Below are positions 1 through 10,881 of a DNA stretch of 64,000 nt, one piece after another. The notes below the pieces were generated by a model, which did no database searches, was not told where the DNA came from, and saw only the letters and a program-made list of their open reading frames with translations. A program made the translations under genes and the position numbers. Numbering within the stretch: the first letter of the stretch is position 1; every line of letters starts with the position of its first letter. Origin of the DNA: an uncultured Gammaproteobacteria bacterium (GTDB taxonomy: Bacteria; Pseudomonadota; Gammaproteobacteria; HK1); assembly GCA_958295835.1 (NCBI GenBank), contig OY282378.1, forward strand, positions 3,435,694 to 3,499,693, in the 5' to 3' direction.

Positions 1-56
1 TGAGCACGACCGAAGCGCCGGGAGCCATGGGGAAATTCGCGGTCACAGGAGTGTAG
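1..56 (+). CDS. C-terminal tail of an upstream gene (partial)
   Basis: An open frame runs from the window edge (first full codon at base 3) to a TAG at 54-56 and encodes a tail of about 17 residues ending KFAVTGV. It stops 4 bases before the GTG start of mlaC. In related gammaproteobacteria the gene before mlaC is mlaD, so this may be the end of MlaD, but the tail carries no recognisable motif. The identity is inferred from position only. Confidence 0.35.
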   Translation, partial: STTEAPGAMGKFAVTGV

Positions 57-60
57 TCCC

Positions 61-693
61 GTGTTCTTGATCACCTGTATTCGGCGCAGCATGGTACCGA
101 TGGTTGCGGCGGCAAGCATGATCGCCGGGGCGACGGCGCCGGCTGCGAGCACCGGCTCTTCCGCTCAGCAACTGGTCAAGCAGGTGACGGCGAGCATCAT
201 CGAAGAGCTGACGTCGCGGCGCGAAGCGCTCCGGGACGATCCACGGGGCGTGCATGAGCTGGTGGATCGGCTCGTCCTTCCCTATTTCGACTTCGAGCGC
301 ATGTCACGGCGGGTGCTCGGGAAACGCTGGAAGACGGTCGCCCCGGAGCAACGAATCCGGTTCGTATCGGCGTTCCGGTCCCTGCTCGTTCGTACGTACG
401 CAACGATACTCAATGAATACCGCGGGCAGACGCTGACCTGGCTTGAGCCGATGCCGCGCAGGAAGGACGATGAGATCGTCATCCCGGTACGGGTCGGGCT
501 GACGGGCGGCCAGGCGGTCAGGGTCGCGTACGCGATGCACGGAATGGGCAAGGACTGGAAGGTCTTCGACATTGCCGTCGACGGCGTGAGTCTCGTGACG
601 AACTACCGCTCGTCGTTCCGTTCCGAGATCGCACGCGACGGGATCGAGGGGTTGATCGCGCGTCTCGAGGCCAAGAGCCTGGAGACGGACTGA
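61..693 (+). CDS. mlaC: MlaC/Ttg2D phospholipid-shuttle protein
   Basis: A 210-residue periplasmic protein of the MlaC (Tgt2/Ttg2D) family. In known systems MlaC carries phospholipid between the outer-membrane MlaA complex and the inner-membrane MlaFEDB transporter. The N-terminus has a signal peptide (hydrophobic Ala-rich stretch around residues 12-29). The family block LVLPYFDFERMSRRVLG is followed by a region ending near SFRSEI. The start is GTG at 61, preceded by the AGGAG of a ribosome site at 47-51. The gene before it ends at 56, so the two look co-transcribed. No MlaB (STAS) gene lies between this gene and ibaG: only 152 bases separate them. Confidence 0.9.
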   Translation: MFLITCIRRSMVPMVAAASMIAGATAPAASTGSSAQQLVKQVTASIIEELTSRREALRDDPRGVHELVDRLVLPYFDFERMSRRVLGKRWKTVAPEQRIRFVSAFRSLLVRTYATILNEYRGQTLTWLEPMPRRKDDEIVIPVRVGLTGGQAVRVAYAMHGMGKDWKVFDIAVDGVSLVTNYRSSFRSEIARDGIEGLIARLEAKSLETD

Positions 694-845
694 ACGGATC
701 GCGAATCGACGGGTTGCGGCCCCGGCTCCGATGCCGGGTCCGTGCCAGCCTTGCGGGCATCCCCGCGGCCGATTCCTGCCGGCGCTTGGGGATTCGAGCG
801 GGAGGGTCCGATGATTGCCGCCACGGTCAACCTGGGTGAACGAGA

Positions 846-1088
846 ATGGAGCCGGACGAAATCCGCGGACTGATCGAGAGCGGCCTCGACTGCACCCACG
901 TCGAAGTCACCGGCGATGGGCGTCATTTCAACGCGGTCGTCGTGAGCGATGCGTTTGCGGGAAAGCCGACGATTCGCCAGCACCGGCTCGTCTACGCGAC
1001 CCTTGGCGAGCGTTTCGCCAACGACGTTCTCCACGCGCTCGCGTTGCGTACGTACACACCGGCTCAGTGGGAGCAGCTCGGCCGGTGA
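846..1088 (+). CDS. ibaG: BolA-family protein IbaG
   Basis: An 80-residue BolA-like protein. BolA/IbaG proteins partner with monothiol glutaredoxins in iron-sulfur trafficking, and ibaG commonly sits between the mla genes and murA, as here. The family pattern is visible: an N-terminal helix, V-x-x-DGRHFNAVVVSDAF, then QHRLVYATLGER with the conserved His in the RQHRL segment, ending in a helix with LALRTYTPAQW. The length is normal for the family. The gene starts at ATG 846. The following 180 bases to murA hold no gene. Confidence 0.9.
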   Translation: MEPDEIRGLIESGLDCTHVEVTGDGRHFNAVVVSDAFAGKPTIRQHRLVYATLGERFANDVLHALALRTYTPAQWEQLGR

Positions 1089-1214
1089 CGCAAGGTCTCA
1101 GTCGCTCCTCGGGAATGTGCGTTCGCCCTCTGTCGTTCCCGTGGTTCCTCGCGTTCGCGCTCTCGACCCGGCGGGCCGGAAGAGCGGCATCCACGTCGTG
1201 GCGCCGGCCGGTGA

Positions 1215-2528
<1,314 letters not shown>

Positions 2529-2565
2529 CCGGCGCGTGCGCACCGCCGCCGGGCGCGACCTTCCC

Positions 2566-3207
2566 ATGCTGACGGTCGCGTTGTCGAAGGGCCGGATCTG
2601 CCACGAGGCGACGCCGTTGCTCGCGAGGGCCGGTATCGATCTCGACGAAGATCCGGCCGGCAGCCGCCGACTGTGCATCACCACCTCGCTCGAAGATGTC
2701 CGCGTTCTCGTGCTGCGCGCGCAGGATGTTCCGACGTTCGTCGAGCACGGCGCCGCGGACCTCGGAATCACCGGGAAGGACGTCCTTCTCGAACACCGCG
2801 GTGCCGGCCTCTACGAGCCGCTCGATCTGGGCGTCGCACGCTGCCGTCTCGTGCTCGCGTCGCGTCCGGATGCGAAGTCGGTGCGCTCCCGTCCGAGGGT
2901 CGCGACCAAGTACGTGGAGACGACGCGGCGGTTCTTCGCAGGCAAGGGCGTGCAAGCCGAGATCATCCGGCTCTACGGCTCGATGGAGATTGCGCCCGCG
3001 GTCGGTCTTGCCGACTGCGTCGTCGATCTCGTCGAGACCGGTGCGACCCTGGCCGCGAACGGGCTCGTGGTGCGTGAGGAAATTGCCGCGATCAGCGCGC
3101 GGCTGATCGTGAACAAGGCCGCCATGAAGCTCTCCCATCGGCGGATCTCCTCGCTCGTCGAGCGCATCGGGCGGGCGGTGGCGAGGGATGACGGCGGATG
3201 GTCATGA
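2566..3207 (+). CDS. hisG: ATP phosphoribosyltransferase, short form
   Basis: A 213-residue enzyme that joins ATP and PRPP in the first step of histidine synthesis. It begins [11 protein letters not shown], the usual HisG N-terminus, which fixes the start at ATG 2566; an earlier in-frame GTG at 2536 would add ten residues not expected in the family. The PRPP-binding segment around [15 protein letters not shown] is present. The length is that of the short form lacking the C-terminal ACT-like regulatory domain. Short-form HisG needs a HisZ partner, which is not in this window. Its stop overlaps the start of hisD. Confidence 0.95.
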   Translation: MLTVALSKGRICHEATPLLARAGIDLDEDPAGSRRLCITTSLEDVRVLVLRAQDVPTFVEHGAADLGITGKDVLLEHRGAGLYEPLDLGVARCRLVLASRPDAKSVRSRPRVATKYVETTRRFFAGKGVQAEIIRLYGSMEIAPAVGLADCVVDLVETGATLAANGLVVREEIAAISARLIVNKAAMKLSHRRISSLVERIGRAVARDDGGWS

Positions 3208-4514
3208 ATGCGGGATCCGCCGTAGCGCGGCTTTGCTCTACCCGAAGCGATTTCCCGGAGCGCTTCGAGTCCCTGCTCGCGGCCGGCGCCGAGAGCGAGC
3301 CGGAAGTCGATGCCGCGGTGCGTGAGATCATCGCCGCGGTGCGCCGCGACGGAGATTCCGCCGTGCTGGAGTACACGCGTCGCTTCGACGGGATCGCGGC
3401 GGACACCCTCGCGGAGCTCATGGTCCCGGCCGCAGCGCTCGACACCGCATGGGACGCGATCGGCGCCGGTGAGCGCGCGGCATTGACCGGGGCGGCCGCA
3501 CGCATTCGCGGCTACCACGAACACCAGCGACAGGATTCATGGCACTACCTCGACGAGGACGGGTCGACGCTGGGCCAGAGGATCACGCCGCTCGATCGCG
3601 TCGGCGTCTACGTGCCGGGCGGCAAGGCCAGCTACCCGTCATCGGTGCTGATGAACACCATCCCGGCGCGCGTGGCCGGTGTCGCGGAGATTGTCATGGC
3701 GGTGCCGGCCCCGTCGGGAGAGATCAATCCGCTGGTGCTTGCCGCTGCGAAGCTGGCCGTGGTGGATGAGGTGTGGACCATCGGAGGCGCGCAGGCAATC
3801 GCAGCCCTTGCGTTCGGCGCCGGACGGATTCGGGCGGTGGACAAGATCGTCGGACCCGGGAACCGGTACGTGGCCGCCGCGAAGCGGCTCGTGTTCGGTG
3901 TGGTCGGGATCGACATGCTCGCCGGGCCTTCGGAGATCGTCATCGTCTGCGATGGGAACACCCCCGTGGAGTGGATCGTGATGGATCTGTTCTCGCAGGC
4001 GGAGCACGACGAGGAGGCCCGGGCGATCCTGATCTCACCGGACGCCGGGTTCCTGAATCGGGTGGAGATCGCGATCGAATCGATGCTTCCCACTCTCGAA
4101 CGCGCGCACGTCATCGCCCGCTCGCTCGCCGCTCATGGCGCGCTGATCGAAGTGCGCGATCTCGAGGAGGCCCTGGCGCTCGTCAACCGCCTCGCGCCCG
4201 AACACCTCGAGCTCTCGGTGGCCGATGCACAGCACCTGCTCGACGGCGTCCGCCATGCCGGAGCCGTCTTCCTCGGCCCCCATACTCCGGAGGCGTTCGG
4301 TGACTACTGCGCCGGCCCGAACCACGTGCTGCCCACCGCACGCACCGCGCGTTTCTCCTCGCCACTCGGGGTCTATGATTTCCAGAAGCGCACGAGCGTG
4401 ATCGGTTGCTCGCCGCACGGCGCGCGGCGCCTGGCAGGGGTCGCGTCGACGCTCGCGCGCGGGGAGTCCCTCACCGCACACGCCCGCTCGGCCGAGCTCC
4501 GGGGCGCCGGCTGA
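3198..4514 (+). CDS. hisD: Histidinol dehydrogenase
   Basis: A 438-residue zinc enzyme that oxidises L-histidinol to histidine in two NAD-dependent steps. Visible motifs are [16 protein letters not shown] (nucleotide-binding side), [21 protein letters not shown], the zinc/base region SQAEHDEEA, and [23 protein letters not shown] near the C-terminus. The gene starts at ATG 3198, ten bases inside hisG, so translation of the two is probably coupled; ATG 3204 is a possible alternative. The length is normal. Confidence 0.96.
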   Translation: MVMNAGSAVARLCSTRSDFPERFESLLAAGAESEPEVDAAVREIIAAVRRDGDSAVLEYTRRFDGIAADTLAELMVPAAALDTAWDAIGAGERAALTGAAARIRGYHEHQRQDSWHYLDEDGSTLGQRITPLDRVGVYVPGGKASYPSSVLMNTIPARVAGVAEIVMAVPAPSGEINPLVLAAAKLAVVDEVWTIGGAQAIAALAFGAGRIRAVDKIVGPGNRYVAAAKRLVFGVVGIDMLAGPSEIVIVCDGNTPVEWIVMDLFSQAEHDEEARAILISPDAGFLNRVEIAIESMLPTLERAHVIARSLAAHGALIEVRDLEEALALVNRLAPEHLELSVADAQHLLDGVRHAGAVFLGPHTPEAFGDYCAGPNHVLPTARTARFSSPLGVYDFQKRTSVIGCSPHGARRLAGVASTLARGESLTAHARSAELRGAG

Positions 4515-4554
4515 GACGGTCCGGCGTCGGATCGGGCCGCAGGGCGAGAAGTCG

Positions 4555-5148
4555 ATGTCGTTTCGGTTCTCCTTCGATGCCGCCTACTACGAGCGTTTCT
4601 ACCTCGACCCCCGGACCCGCGTCGCGGAGCCTCTCGATATCGAGATCCAGGCGCGGTTCCTGTGCGGCTACCTCGATTATCTCAAGATCGACGTGCGCTG
4701 GATCCTCGACCTCGGTTGCGGGCTGGGCCGTCTGCGCGATCCTCTCCTCGCCCGATTCCCCCGCGCCCGCTACACCGGCGTCGAGGTCAGCGGACACCTG
4801 TGCGCCGAGCTCGGCTGGGTGAATGATTCGGTCGCCACCTATCGCTCCAGGCGCCGATTCGACCTCGTCATCTGCCAGGACGTGCTGCAGTATCTCGACG
4901 ACCCGGAGGCGGAGCAGGCGCTCGACAATCTTGCGAGGCACTGTCGAGGCGCACTGTTCTTTGGCGCCCTGACGCGCGAGGACTGGGAGGAGAACTGCGA
5001 TCAGGCGCGTACCGACGGGAACGGTTACCTGAGGGAAGGGACCTGGTACCGCCGCCGGCTCGCGCCCGCCTTCGTCTGCGCCGGTGGCGGGGTGTTCGTC
5101 GCCCGCCGCGCCGGGGTCGTGATGTTCGAGCTCGATCGGGCGGAATGA
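4555..5148 (+). CDS. Class I SAM-dependent methyltransferase
   Basis: A 197-residue protein with a Rossmann methyltransferase core. SAM-binding motif I is ILDLGCGLGRL around residues 57-67; the acidic residue of motif II is in YTGVEVSGHLC, and FDLVICQDVLQYL is a typical motif IV region. The substrate is unknown. It lies 40 bases after hisD on the same strand and may be the last gene of that unit. The gene ahead of it on the other strand (modC) is convergent. Confidence 0.75.
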   Translation: MSFRFSFDAAYYERFYLDPRTRVAEPLDIEIQARFLCGYLDYLKIDVRWILDLGCGLGRLRDPLLARFPRARYTGVEVSGHLCAELGWVNDSVATYRSRRRFDLVICQDVLQYLDDPEAEQALDNLARHCRGALFFGALTREDWEENCDQARTDGNGYLREGTWYRRRLAPAFVCAGGGVFVARRAGVVMFELDRAE

Positions 5149-5202
5149 GCACGAGCCGGTCCGTCCCGATGGTGGTCCGCGCAGCGCCGCCCTGCCGGGC
5201 AT

Positions 5203-6330
5203 TCAATGTCCGGCGTCCGCCGCCGGCATCAGATGGATGCCGTTCGCAAGCAACGAGACGGATACCTCGGCACCTGCCTCGACGCGGTTTCTCGCCGCGA
5301 CGTGGGCGGAGACCTCGAACGTGAGCGGCGTGTCCACGCCATGCATGTCCAGAGTCACGCGGGCATCGCCGCCAAGGATGACGACGTCGCGAGCGATGCC
5401 GCGTACCGGATTCTCGTGCTCGCCGCGCGAGGGGCGTTCGCGGCGATGCATCACCACGTGCGACTCCGGCACCAGCCACTCGACCCGATCGCCCGGAGCC
5501 AGGCGGGCCGCGAGGGCGCACTCGATCTCGGTGCCGGCCCAGTCGAACCAGGTCTTTCCCCTCCGCCCGTCGTGGCGCAAGATGACACCGGTGAAGACGT
5601 TTCGATGATCGAGCAGGCGTGCCACGAGGGCGCTGGCGGGATGGTGCAGAACCTCCTGCACGTCTCCTGTTTGCAGGGTTCGCCCATGATGCAGCACGCT
5701 CAGCCGGTCGCCGAGGAGCTGGGCCTCGTCGAGATCGTGCGTGACCAGCACCATCGGAATGCGAATCTCGCGGCGAAGCTGCGCGAGCTCGAGCCGGAGC
5801 CTTCGCCTGGTGAGTTGATCGACGGCGGAGAACGGCTCGTCGAGCAGCAGGGCCTGGGGGTCGCGCGCGAGGGCTCGTGCGAGCGCGACCCGTTGGCGTT
5901 GTCCTCCCGAGAGCTCCGAGGGTCTGCGCGCCTCGAGCCCTTCCATGTTGACGCGCGCCAGCAGCGCCCGCGCCCGCGTGGTGCGTTCGCGCCGCGGCCG
6001 ATGGGACATCGCGCTGGTGACGTTGGCAAGCGCGTCGAGATGCGGGAACAGGGCGTAGTGCTGGAACACCAGGCCGACCCGCCGCCGCTGTGGCGAGACG
6101 AAGGCGCCGCCGTGCGTGTCGAGCCAGGTCTCCACGCCGCACGCGACTTCCCCCTCCGGCGGCGACGCGAGCCCCGCGATGCACCGGAGCACCGTGGTCT
6201 TGCCGCTGCCCGACGGGCCGACGAGCGCGAGGAGCTCGCCGGCGCCGCACTCGAACGCGACGTCGAGCGCGACGGGACGCTCCTGGCGCAGCCGGACTCG
6301 CAGGCCTTCGGGATCAGATTCCGACGTCAC
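5203..6330 (-). CDS. modC: Molybdate ABC transporter ATP-binding protein
   Basis: ATPase of the molybdate importer. The Walker A GPSGSGKTT, signature LSGGQRQRVALARALARDP and Walker B ALLLDEPFSAVD are intact, followed by THDLDEAQLLGDRL. The C-terminal third looks like the TOBE-type region seen in ModC/CysA ATPases. The frame is open up to 6441, but a GTG at 6330 gives the N-terminus expected of the family (TSESDPEGLRVRLRQ). Its position directly after modB and modA supports molybdate as substrate; sulfate-type ATPases look similar at sequence level. Confidence 0.85.
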   Translation of the reverse strand: MTSESDPEGLRVRLRQERPVALDVAFECGAGELLALVGPSGSGKTTVLRCIAGLASPPEGEVACGVETWLDTHGGAFVSPQRRRVGLVFQHYALFPHLDALANVTSAMSHRPRRERTTRARALLARVNMEGLEARRPSELSGGQRQRVALARALARDPQALLLDEPFSAVDQLTRRRLRLELAQLRREIRIPMVLVTHDLDEAQLLGDRLSVLHHGRTLQTGDVQEVLHHPASALVARLLDHRNVFTGVILRHDGRRGKTWFDWAGTEIECALAARLAPGDRVEWLVPESHVVMHRRERPSRGEHENPVRGIARDVVILGGDARVTLDMHGVDTPLTFEVSAHVAARNRVEAGAEVSVSLLANGIHLMPAADAGH

Positions 6331-6507
6331 GACTCGACGGAGCTCGGAGCGAAAGCCGTGGGCTGGCGTGGTCCCCCGGACGCCCGCGTTTCCTGGCGGA
6401 GCTCTGCTTCCGGGATTCCGTGCAGTGCGACGGCAGAGCATCGAGCATGGATCGTGTGAAGCACCGGTTTCGGAGCCACGCCAATCCCGCCGCCGGCCCC
6501 CCGGACA

Positions 6508-7170
6508 TCAGATCCTGACGCCGCGGCCGGCGAGCGCGCGCACGAGGGCCATGGCGATGAGCGAGGAGATCAGCAGGAGGGCGGAGAACAGTCCCGCCGC
6601 TTCCATCTCGAAGGCCTGCACGCGGTCGTAGATGGCGATCGACAGGGTCTGGGTCCGCGAAGGGATGTTGCCGCCGACCATCAGCACCACTCCGAACTCC
6701 CCGAGCGTGTGCGCGAACGTGAGCACGAACGCCGCGAGGACGCCGGGCCAGGCGATGGGCAGCTCGATGCGCGCGAGGGTCACCGCGCTCGAGAGTCCGC
6801 TGACCCACGCCGCTTCCCGGACCTCGTGGGGGATCGCGGCGAACGCCTGCTGCATCGGCTGCACCGCGAAAGGCAGGTTGAAGATCATCGAGGCGACGAC
6901 GAGGCCGGGGAAGCTGAATGCGAGGACCTCGCCGGTCAGCCTCTCGAACACGCCGCCGATCGCCGCGTCGGGGCTGAACGCGGTGAGCAGGTAGTAGCCG
7001 AGGACGGTGGGCGGCAGCACCAGCGGCAGGGCGACGGTGGCCTCGATCAGCGGTTTCGCGCGAAAGCTCCGCCACGCCAGCGCGCGGCCGATGACGAGCC
7101 CGAGCGGCAGCATGAGCACCGCCGTCCACGCCGCGAGCTCCAGCGAAAGCAGAACCGGGGCGGCGTTCAT
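6508..7170 (-). CDS. modB: Molybdate ABC transporter permease
   Basis: A 220-residue inner-membrane permease with about five hydrophobic segments. The cytoplasmic EAA loop is seen in HEVREAAWVSGLSSAVTLARIELPIAWPG and contacts the ATPase. Segments such as LPLVLPPTVLGYYLL and AHTLGEFGVVLMVGGNIP are typical of ModB. Its start codon directly abuts the modA stop, so the two are translationally coupled. modC follows after up to 177 bases, depending on its true start. Confidence 0.92.
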   Translation of the reverse strand: MNAAPVLLSLELAAWTAVLMLPLGLVIGRALAWRSFRAKPLIEATVALPLVLPPTVLGYYLLTAFSPDAAIGGVFERLTGEVLAFSFPGLVVASMIFNLPFAVQPMQQAFAAIPHEVREAAWVSGLSSAVTLARIELPIAWPGVLAAFVLTFAHTLGEFGVVLMVGGNIPSRTQTLSIAIYDRVQAFEMEAAGLFSALLLISSLIAMALVRALAGRGVRI

Positions 7171-7968
7171 TCACTGGCTGCCCGCGCCGGGCGCGGCAAA
7201 CCCGAAGCGCTCGAAGATGCGCCGCGCTTCCGGTCCGGCGAGGAACCGGAACAGCTCGCGCGTCTCGTCGCCGGCTCGCGAGAGCAGCACCATGCGCTGG
7301 GCGATCGGGCGGTGTATGGAAGCGTCGATGAGCGTGTAGCGGGCTTCGCGCGAGACGCGCCCGGTGAGCGCCAGCGCGTGGGGCACGAGCCCGCCGTCGG
7401 CGCCGCGGGAGAGGGCGAACTGCACCGCCTGGGCGGCGTTCTCCGCGAGCAGCAGGCGACCGCTCTCCGCGAGCCGCGGCCAGAGCGCCGCGCGGGAGAG
7501 CGCTTCGCGCGCGGCACGCCCGTATGGCGCATGCGCCGGGTTCGCGATCGCGAACCGGCGCATGCGCCGGTCGTCGATCGCGCGCCCGAGGTCTTCCAGC
7601 GACGCATCGAGCGCGAGCCGCGAATGCCGGGGTACGAGCAGGACGAGACGCCCGACGCCGTAGATCGCGCCGCGGCCCTCGGTCCGTCCCTCCCGGACGA
7701 GCTTGAACGCCTGCGCCTCGTCGGCGGAGAGGAAGAGCTCGAACGGTGCGCCCTGTGTGATCTGCCGGTACAGGTTGCCCGACGAGCCGAAGCTCACCTC
7801 GGGCGGGACGCCGCCGGCCGTCGCCCACGTGTGCATCAACTCGGGGAACACGTGGCGCAGGCTCGCCGCGGAGGCGACGATCGGCGGCCCGGCGGCGGCC
7901 GCCGCGCCCGCGAGCATGAGCACGGACGCGACCGCGCGGCAGGCAAGGTATTTCGCTCTCGGCATCAT
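7171..7968 (-). CDS. modA: Molybdate-binding periplasmic protein
   Basis: Substrate-binding protein of the molybdate importer, about 265 residues. A signal peptide follows the start (KYLACRAVASVLMLAGAAAAAG). The mature part begins PPIVASAASLRHVFPEL and continues with VSFGSSGNLYRQITQGAPFELFLSADE, the oxyanion-binding pattern of ModA. The frame stays open upstream to 8172, but only the tandem ATG at 7968/7965 puts the signal peptide at the N-terminus. The upstream region faces the divergent MFS gene. Confidence 0.9.
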   Translation of the reverse strand: MMPRAKYLACRAVASVLMLAGAAAAAGPPIVASAASLRHVFPELMHTWATAGGVPPEVSFGSSGNLYRQITQGAPFELFLSADEAQAFKLVREGRTEGRGAIYGVGRLVLLVPRHSRLALDASLEDLGRAIDDRRMRRFAIANPAHAPYGRAAREALSRAALWPRLAESGRLLLAENAAQAVQFALSRGADGGLVPHALALTGRVSREARYTLIDASIHRPIAQRMVLLSRAGDETRELFRFLAGPEARRIFERFGFAAPGAGSQ

Positions 7969-8207
7969 CGGCGTGGAATCCGTCCGTGCGTCGGGTAGTG
8001 GCCCGGTGCGCCGGATCGTCGATCCGCGCGAGGGCAGGCCGGCCACACGGTGATGGAGTGCAGGCGACGGCCGGCACTCACCAGGTTCAGACCGGGCCGC
8101 TGCCGGATTCTGGCATAACTGGGAAAGCGCCGGTGGACGTGCGAACCTTCCCATCCCCCCGGCGACCTGCATGACGGAGTGATCGGTGAACCCCCGATGA
8201 GGCCCCG

Positions 8208-9473
8208 ATGAAGCGATGGGCGGCGGATTCCGGCGGGCGTTTCGGGGCGTTGCGGCTCCCGTCCTACCGGCGCTACCTGCTGGGATCGCTCGCCTCGGTG
8301 GGGGCGTTCCAGTTGCTGATCATGGGCCAGGGATGGCTGGTCTACGAGCTGAGCGGGTCCCCGCTGCACCTCGGATTCCTCGGGGCGGCCTCCTCCATCC
8401 CCACCATCGCCGCCGCTCTCGTCGGCGGGGTCGTCGCCGACCGGGTGGACCGGCGCCGGATGCTCATCGCGACCTCCACGATCATCGCCGGCCTCCTCGC
8501 CCTGCTTGCCCTTCTCGACGGCAGCGGAGTGGTGACGGTCTGGCACGTGCTCGCCATCGCCGGGGCGATCGCGCTCATCGTCGGCTTCGACTTTCCCGGA
8601 CGGCAGGCGTTCTTCCCGAGCCTCATCACCCGCGAGCACATGATGAGTGCGGTCGCCCTCAACTCCATGCTCTGGCAGGGATCGCGGATGTTCCTTCCGG
8701 CCCTGGGCGGCATGATTATCGCGCTCACCGACACCTGGGTCGTCTTCGCGGTGGGGGCGGCGGGCTTCGTCGCCATGTCCCGGGTGATGGCGGGCTTCGC
8801 GCCCGCCCGCGCCGGCGACGTGCCGCTGGCGGTTGGGCACTCCGGGCGGCAGTTCGTGGACGGCTTCCGGTTCATCGCATCGCGCCGCATGTTCGCGACG
8901 CTCATGCTGCTCACCTACGCGACCACGTTCTTCGGGATCTCCTACGTCCAGCTCATGCCCGCGTTCGCCCGGCTCCTCGGCGTGAGCGAGGCCGGCTACG
9001 GCCTCCTGATCTCCGCTACGGGGGTCGGCTCGGTCACCGGCACCCTGATCGTCTCCTCGCGGCAGCGCAGCCCCCGGCTCGGGTGGTTCCTGCTGACGTC
9101 GCTGGGGTGCGGGGCTGCCGCGTTGATCGCGTTCAACGCCTGCGTGGCCCTGCTGCCCGGCCGCACCGAGGGCTACGTCCTCGCCCTCGGCTGTGCGACG
9201 CTGGCCTCGATGTGCATTTCGATGTTCATCGTCACCTCGATGACCTTGTTGCAGCTCGCCGTCCCGGACGGGCTGCGCGGCCGGGTGATGGGGATCTACA
9301 GCATCTGCTTCAGCCTGATTCCACTCGGGGGCCTGCTCGGCGGGACGGTGGCGGCGTTGACTTCGCCGCCGTTCGCCGCCGCGCTCAACGCCGGCATCCT
9401 CGCGCTCGTGGTGGTGTTCGTGGCCCTGACCCAGCCCGCCATCCGGCGGCTGGACGGCGGCGCCGTGGGCTGA
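8208..9473 (+). CDS. MFS transporter (EntS/MFS_3 type)
   Basis: A 421-residue inner-membrane protein with about 12 hydrophobic segments. It opens with FGALRLPSYRRYLLGSLASVGAFQLLIMGQGWLVYELSGS, the hallmark of the enterobactin-exporter-like MFS_3 group, and has the MFS loop motif VVADRVDRRRML. Members export siderophores or drugs or have unknown substrates; nothing nearby identifies its cargo. It is divergent from modA, and the 239 bases between them presumably carry both promoters. Confidence 0.82.
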   Translation: MKRWAADSGGRFGALRLPSYRRYLLGSLASVGAFQLLIMGQGWLVYELSGSPLHLGFLGAASSIPTIAAALVGGVVADRVDRRRMLIATSTIIAGLLALLALLDGSGVVTVWHVLAIAGAIALIVGFDFPGRQAFFPSLITREHMMSAVALNSMLWQGSRMFLPALGGMIIALTDTWVVFAVGAAGFVAMSRVMAGFAPARAGDVPLAVGHSGRQFVDGFRFIASRRMFATLMLLTYATTFFGISYVQLMPAFARLLGVSEAGYGLLISATGVGSVTGTLIVSSRQRSPRLGWFLLTSLGCGAAALIAFNACVALLPGRTEGYVLALGCATLASMCISMFIVTSMTLLQLAVPDGLRGRVMGIYSICFSLIPLGGLLGGTVAALTSPPFAAALNAGILALVVVFVALTQPAIRRLDGGAVG

Positions 9474-9625
9474 ACGTTCATGGGCGGCGTTTGCCGGGAG
9501 CAGGAGTCCGTCCGGTCTTGCGGCATCGAACCGCCCGTGTCTTGCGAAGGCCGACCTGCTTCGCTCATGCCGTCATGGCCGATCTCCGAGGCCGGATACA
9601 ATAGTAATTTTCTATCTCGAAAATA

Positions 9626-9653
9626 TTGAAAAATCAATGAATTACATTAAATT
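9626..9653 (+). promoter_or_regulatory. Possible sigma-70 promoter before potF
   Basis: The 283-base gap before potF contains a clearly AT-rich island (about 9600-9680). Within it TTGAAA (9626-9631) and TAAATT (9648-9653) are separated by 16 bases, an acceptable sigma-70 pair. The call rests on motif match and base composition only. Confidence 0.35.
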
Positions 9654-9756
9654 GCACTTTGCTGGAGAATACGATAGGGTGACTTCGACGACCGCATGAC
9701 AGCACTTTGTTTCTGCAATATGAGCCGAACGTGATCCTTACCGGGAGGGTGATGAA

Positions 9757-10863
9757 ATGAAATCCGCATGCACAAGGAGCCACTGCTGCCTGACCGCCGC
9801 TGTCGCGGTGCTCGTGTCCGTGTCCGCCCATGCCGAGGGTGTCCTGAACGTCTACAACTGGGGCGAATACATCGCCGAAGACACGATCGCCAACTTCGAG
9901 CAGGAATTCGACGTCAAGGTCACCTACGACAATTACGATTCGGTCGAAACCGCCCACGCAAAGCTGCTCGCCGGCGGTTCCGGCTACGACGTGGTGCTTC
10001 ATGCCGGCAGCAACGCCGCGCAACTGATTCCGACCGGTATCCTGCAGGAGCTGGACAGATCCCGGTTGCCCAACTTCAGCCATATTCGACCCGACATCAT
10101 GGAGCAGTTGTCGAGCATATGGGACCCGGGCAACAAGTACGTCGTTCCGTACACATGGGGCACGCACGGGGTCACCTACAACGAGGCGCTGGTCAGGGCG
10201 ACACATCCGGAGGCGCCCATCGGATCGATGGAAATGGTACTGAATCCCGAGCACATGGAGAAATTGTCGAAATGCGGAGTGGCGTTTCTCGATTCCCCGG
10301 ACGACATCATGGGGATCGCCATGGCGCATATGGGCCTGGATCCGAATTCGACCAGTCCGGCCGATTACAAGAAGGCCGGAAAGATGCTGAAGCAGATCCG
10401 CCCTTACATCAAGACGTTCGACAACTACGCGTACCAGCGGATGCCGGAAAGGGAATTCTGCGTCGCGATCACCTGGGGACCCGACGGCCTGCTGGCGATG
10501 TCGCAGGCGGCGGAGGCTGAAACCGGGGTGGTGCTCGACTTCTTCCTGCCGGAAGGCGAACAGAAGTCGAACCTCTGGGTCGACGGCTGGATCATTCCGA
10601 AGGACGCGAAGAACGTGGACAACGCGCATCTGTTCCTGAACTACATGATGCGCCCGCAAGTCGCCGCGAACGACAGCAATTTCACCTGGTACGCCACCGC
10701 CAACCAGGACGCCATTCCGCTGGTGGACGAAGAGGTTTCGGGCAATCCGGCGGCGTATCCGAAGCCTGAGCAAGTGCAACGGATGTACACCTTCATGGTG
10801 CGTCCGCCAAAGGTCGAACGCGCCAAGAACCGCGCCTGGACCAACTTCAAATCCGGCCGTTAG
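9757..10863 (+). CDS. potF: Polyamine ABC transporter substrate-binding protein
   Basis: A 368-residue periplasmic protein of the PotD/PotF family. A signal peptide (residues 1-26, ending AHA) is followed by GVLNVYNWGEYIAEDTIANFEQEF, the classic start of mature PotF. The WVDGWIIPKDAKN block near residue 275 is also diagnostic. It is followed by an ATPase and two permeases in the order of the putrescine operon potFGHI. ATG 9757 has a good ribosome site (CGGGAGG). Putrescine or spermidine is the likely ligand; other amines are possible. Confidence 0.9.
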   Translation: MKSACTRSHCCLTAAVAVLVSVSAHAEGVLNVYNWGEYIAEDTIANFEQEFDVKVTYDNYDSVETAHAKLLAGGSGYDVVLHAGSNAAQLIPTGILQELDRSRLPNFSHIRPDIMEQLSSIWDPGNKYVVPYTWGTHGVTYNEALVRATHPEAPIGSMEMVLNPEHMEKLSKCGVAFLDSPDDIMGIAMAHMGLDPNSTSPADYKKAGKMLKQIRPYIKTFDNYAYQRMPEREFCVAITWGPDGLLAMSQAAEAETGVVLDFFLPEGEQKSNLWVDGWIIPKDAKNVDNAHLFLNYMMRPQVAANDSNFTWYATANQDAIPLVDEEVSGNPAAYPKPEQVQRMYTFMVRPPKVERAKNRAWTNFKSGR

Positions 10864-10881
10864 CCTCCGCCGCGAACAGGC

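Noticed and set aside
7970..8207. Possible riboswitch or small RNA upstream of modA
   Set aside because: GAACCTGGT and nearby GC-rich stems were compared with TPP, cobalamin, molybdenum-cofactor and SRP RNA patterns; none matched beyond a few bases.
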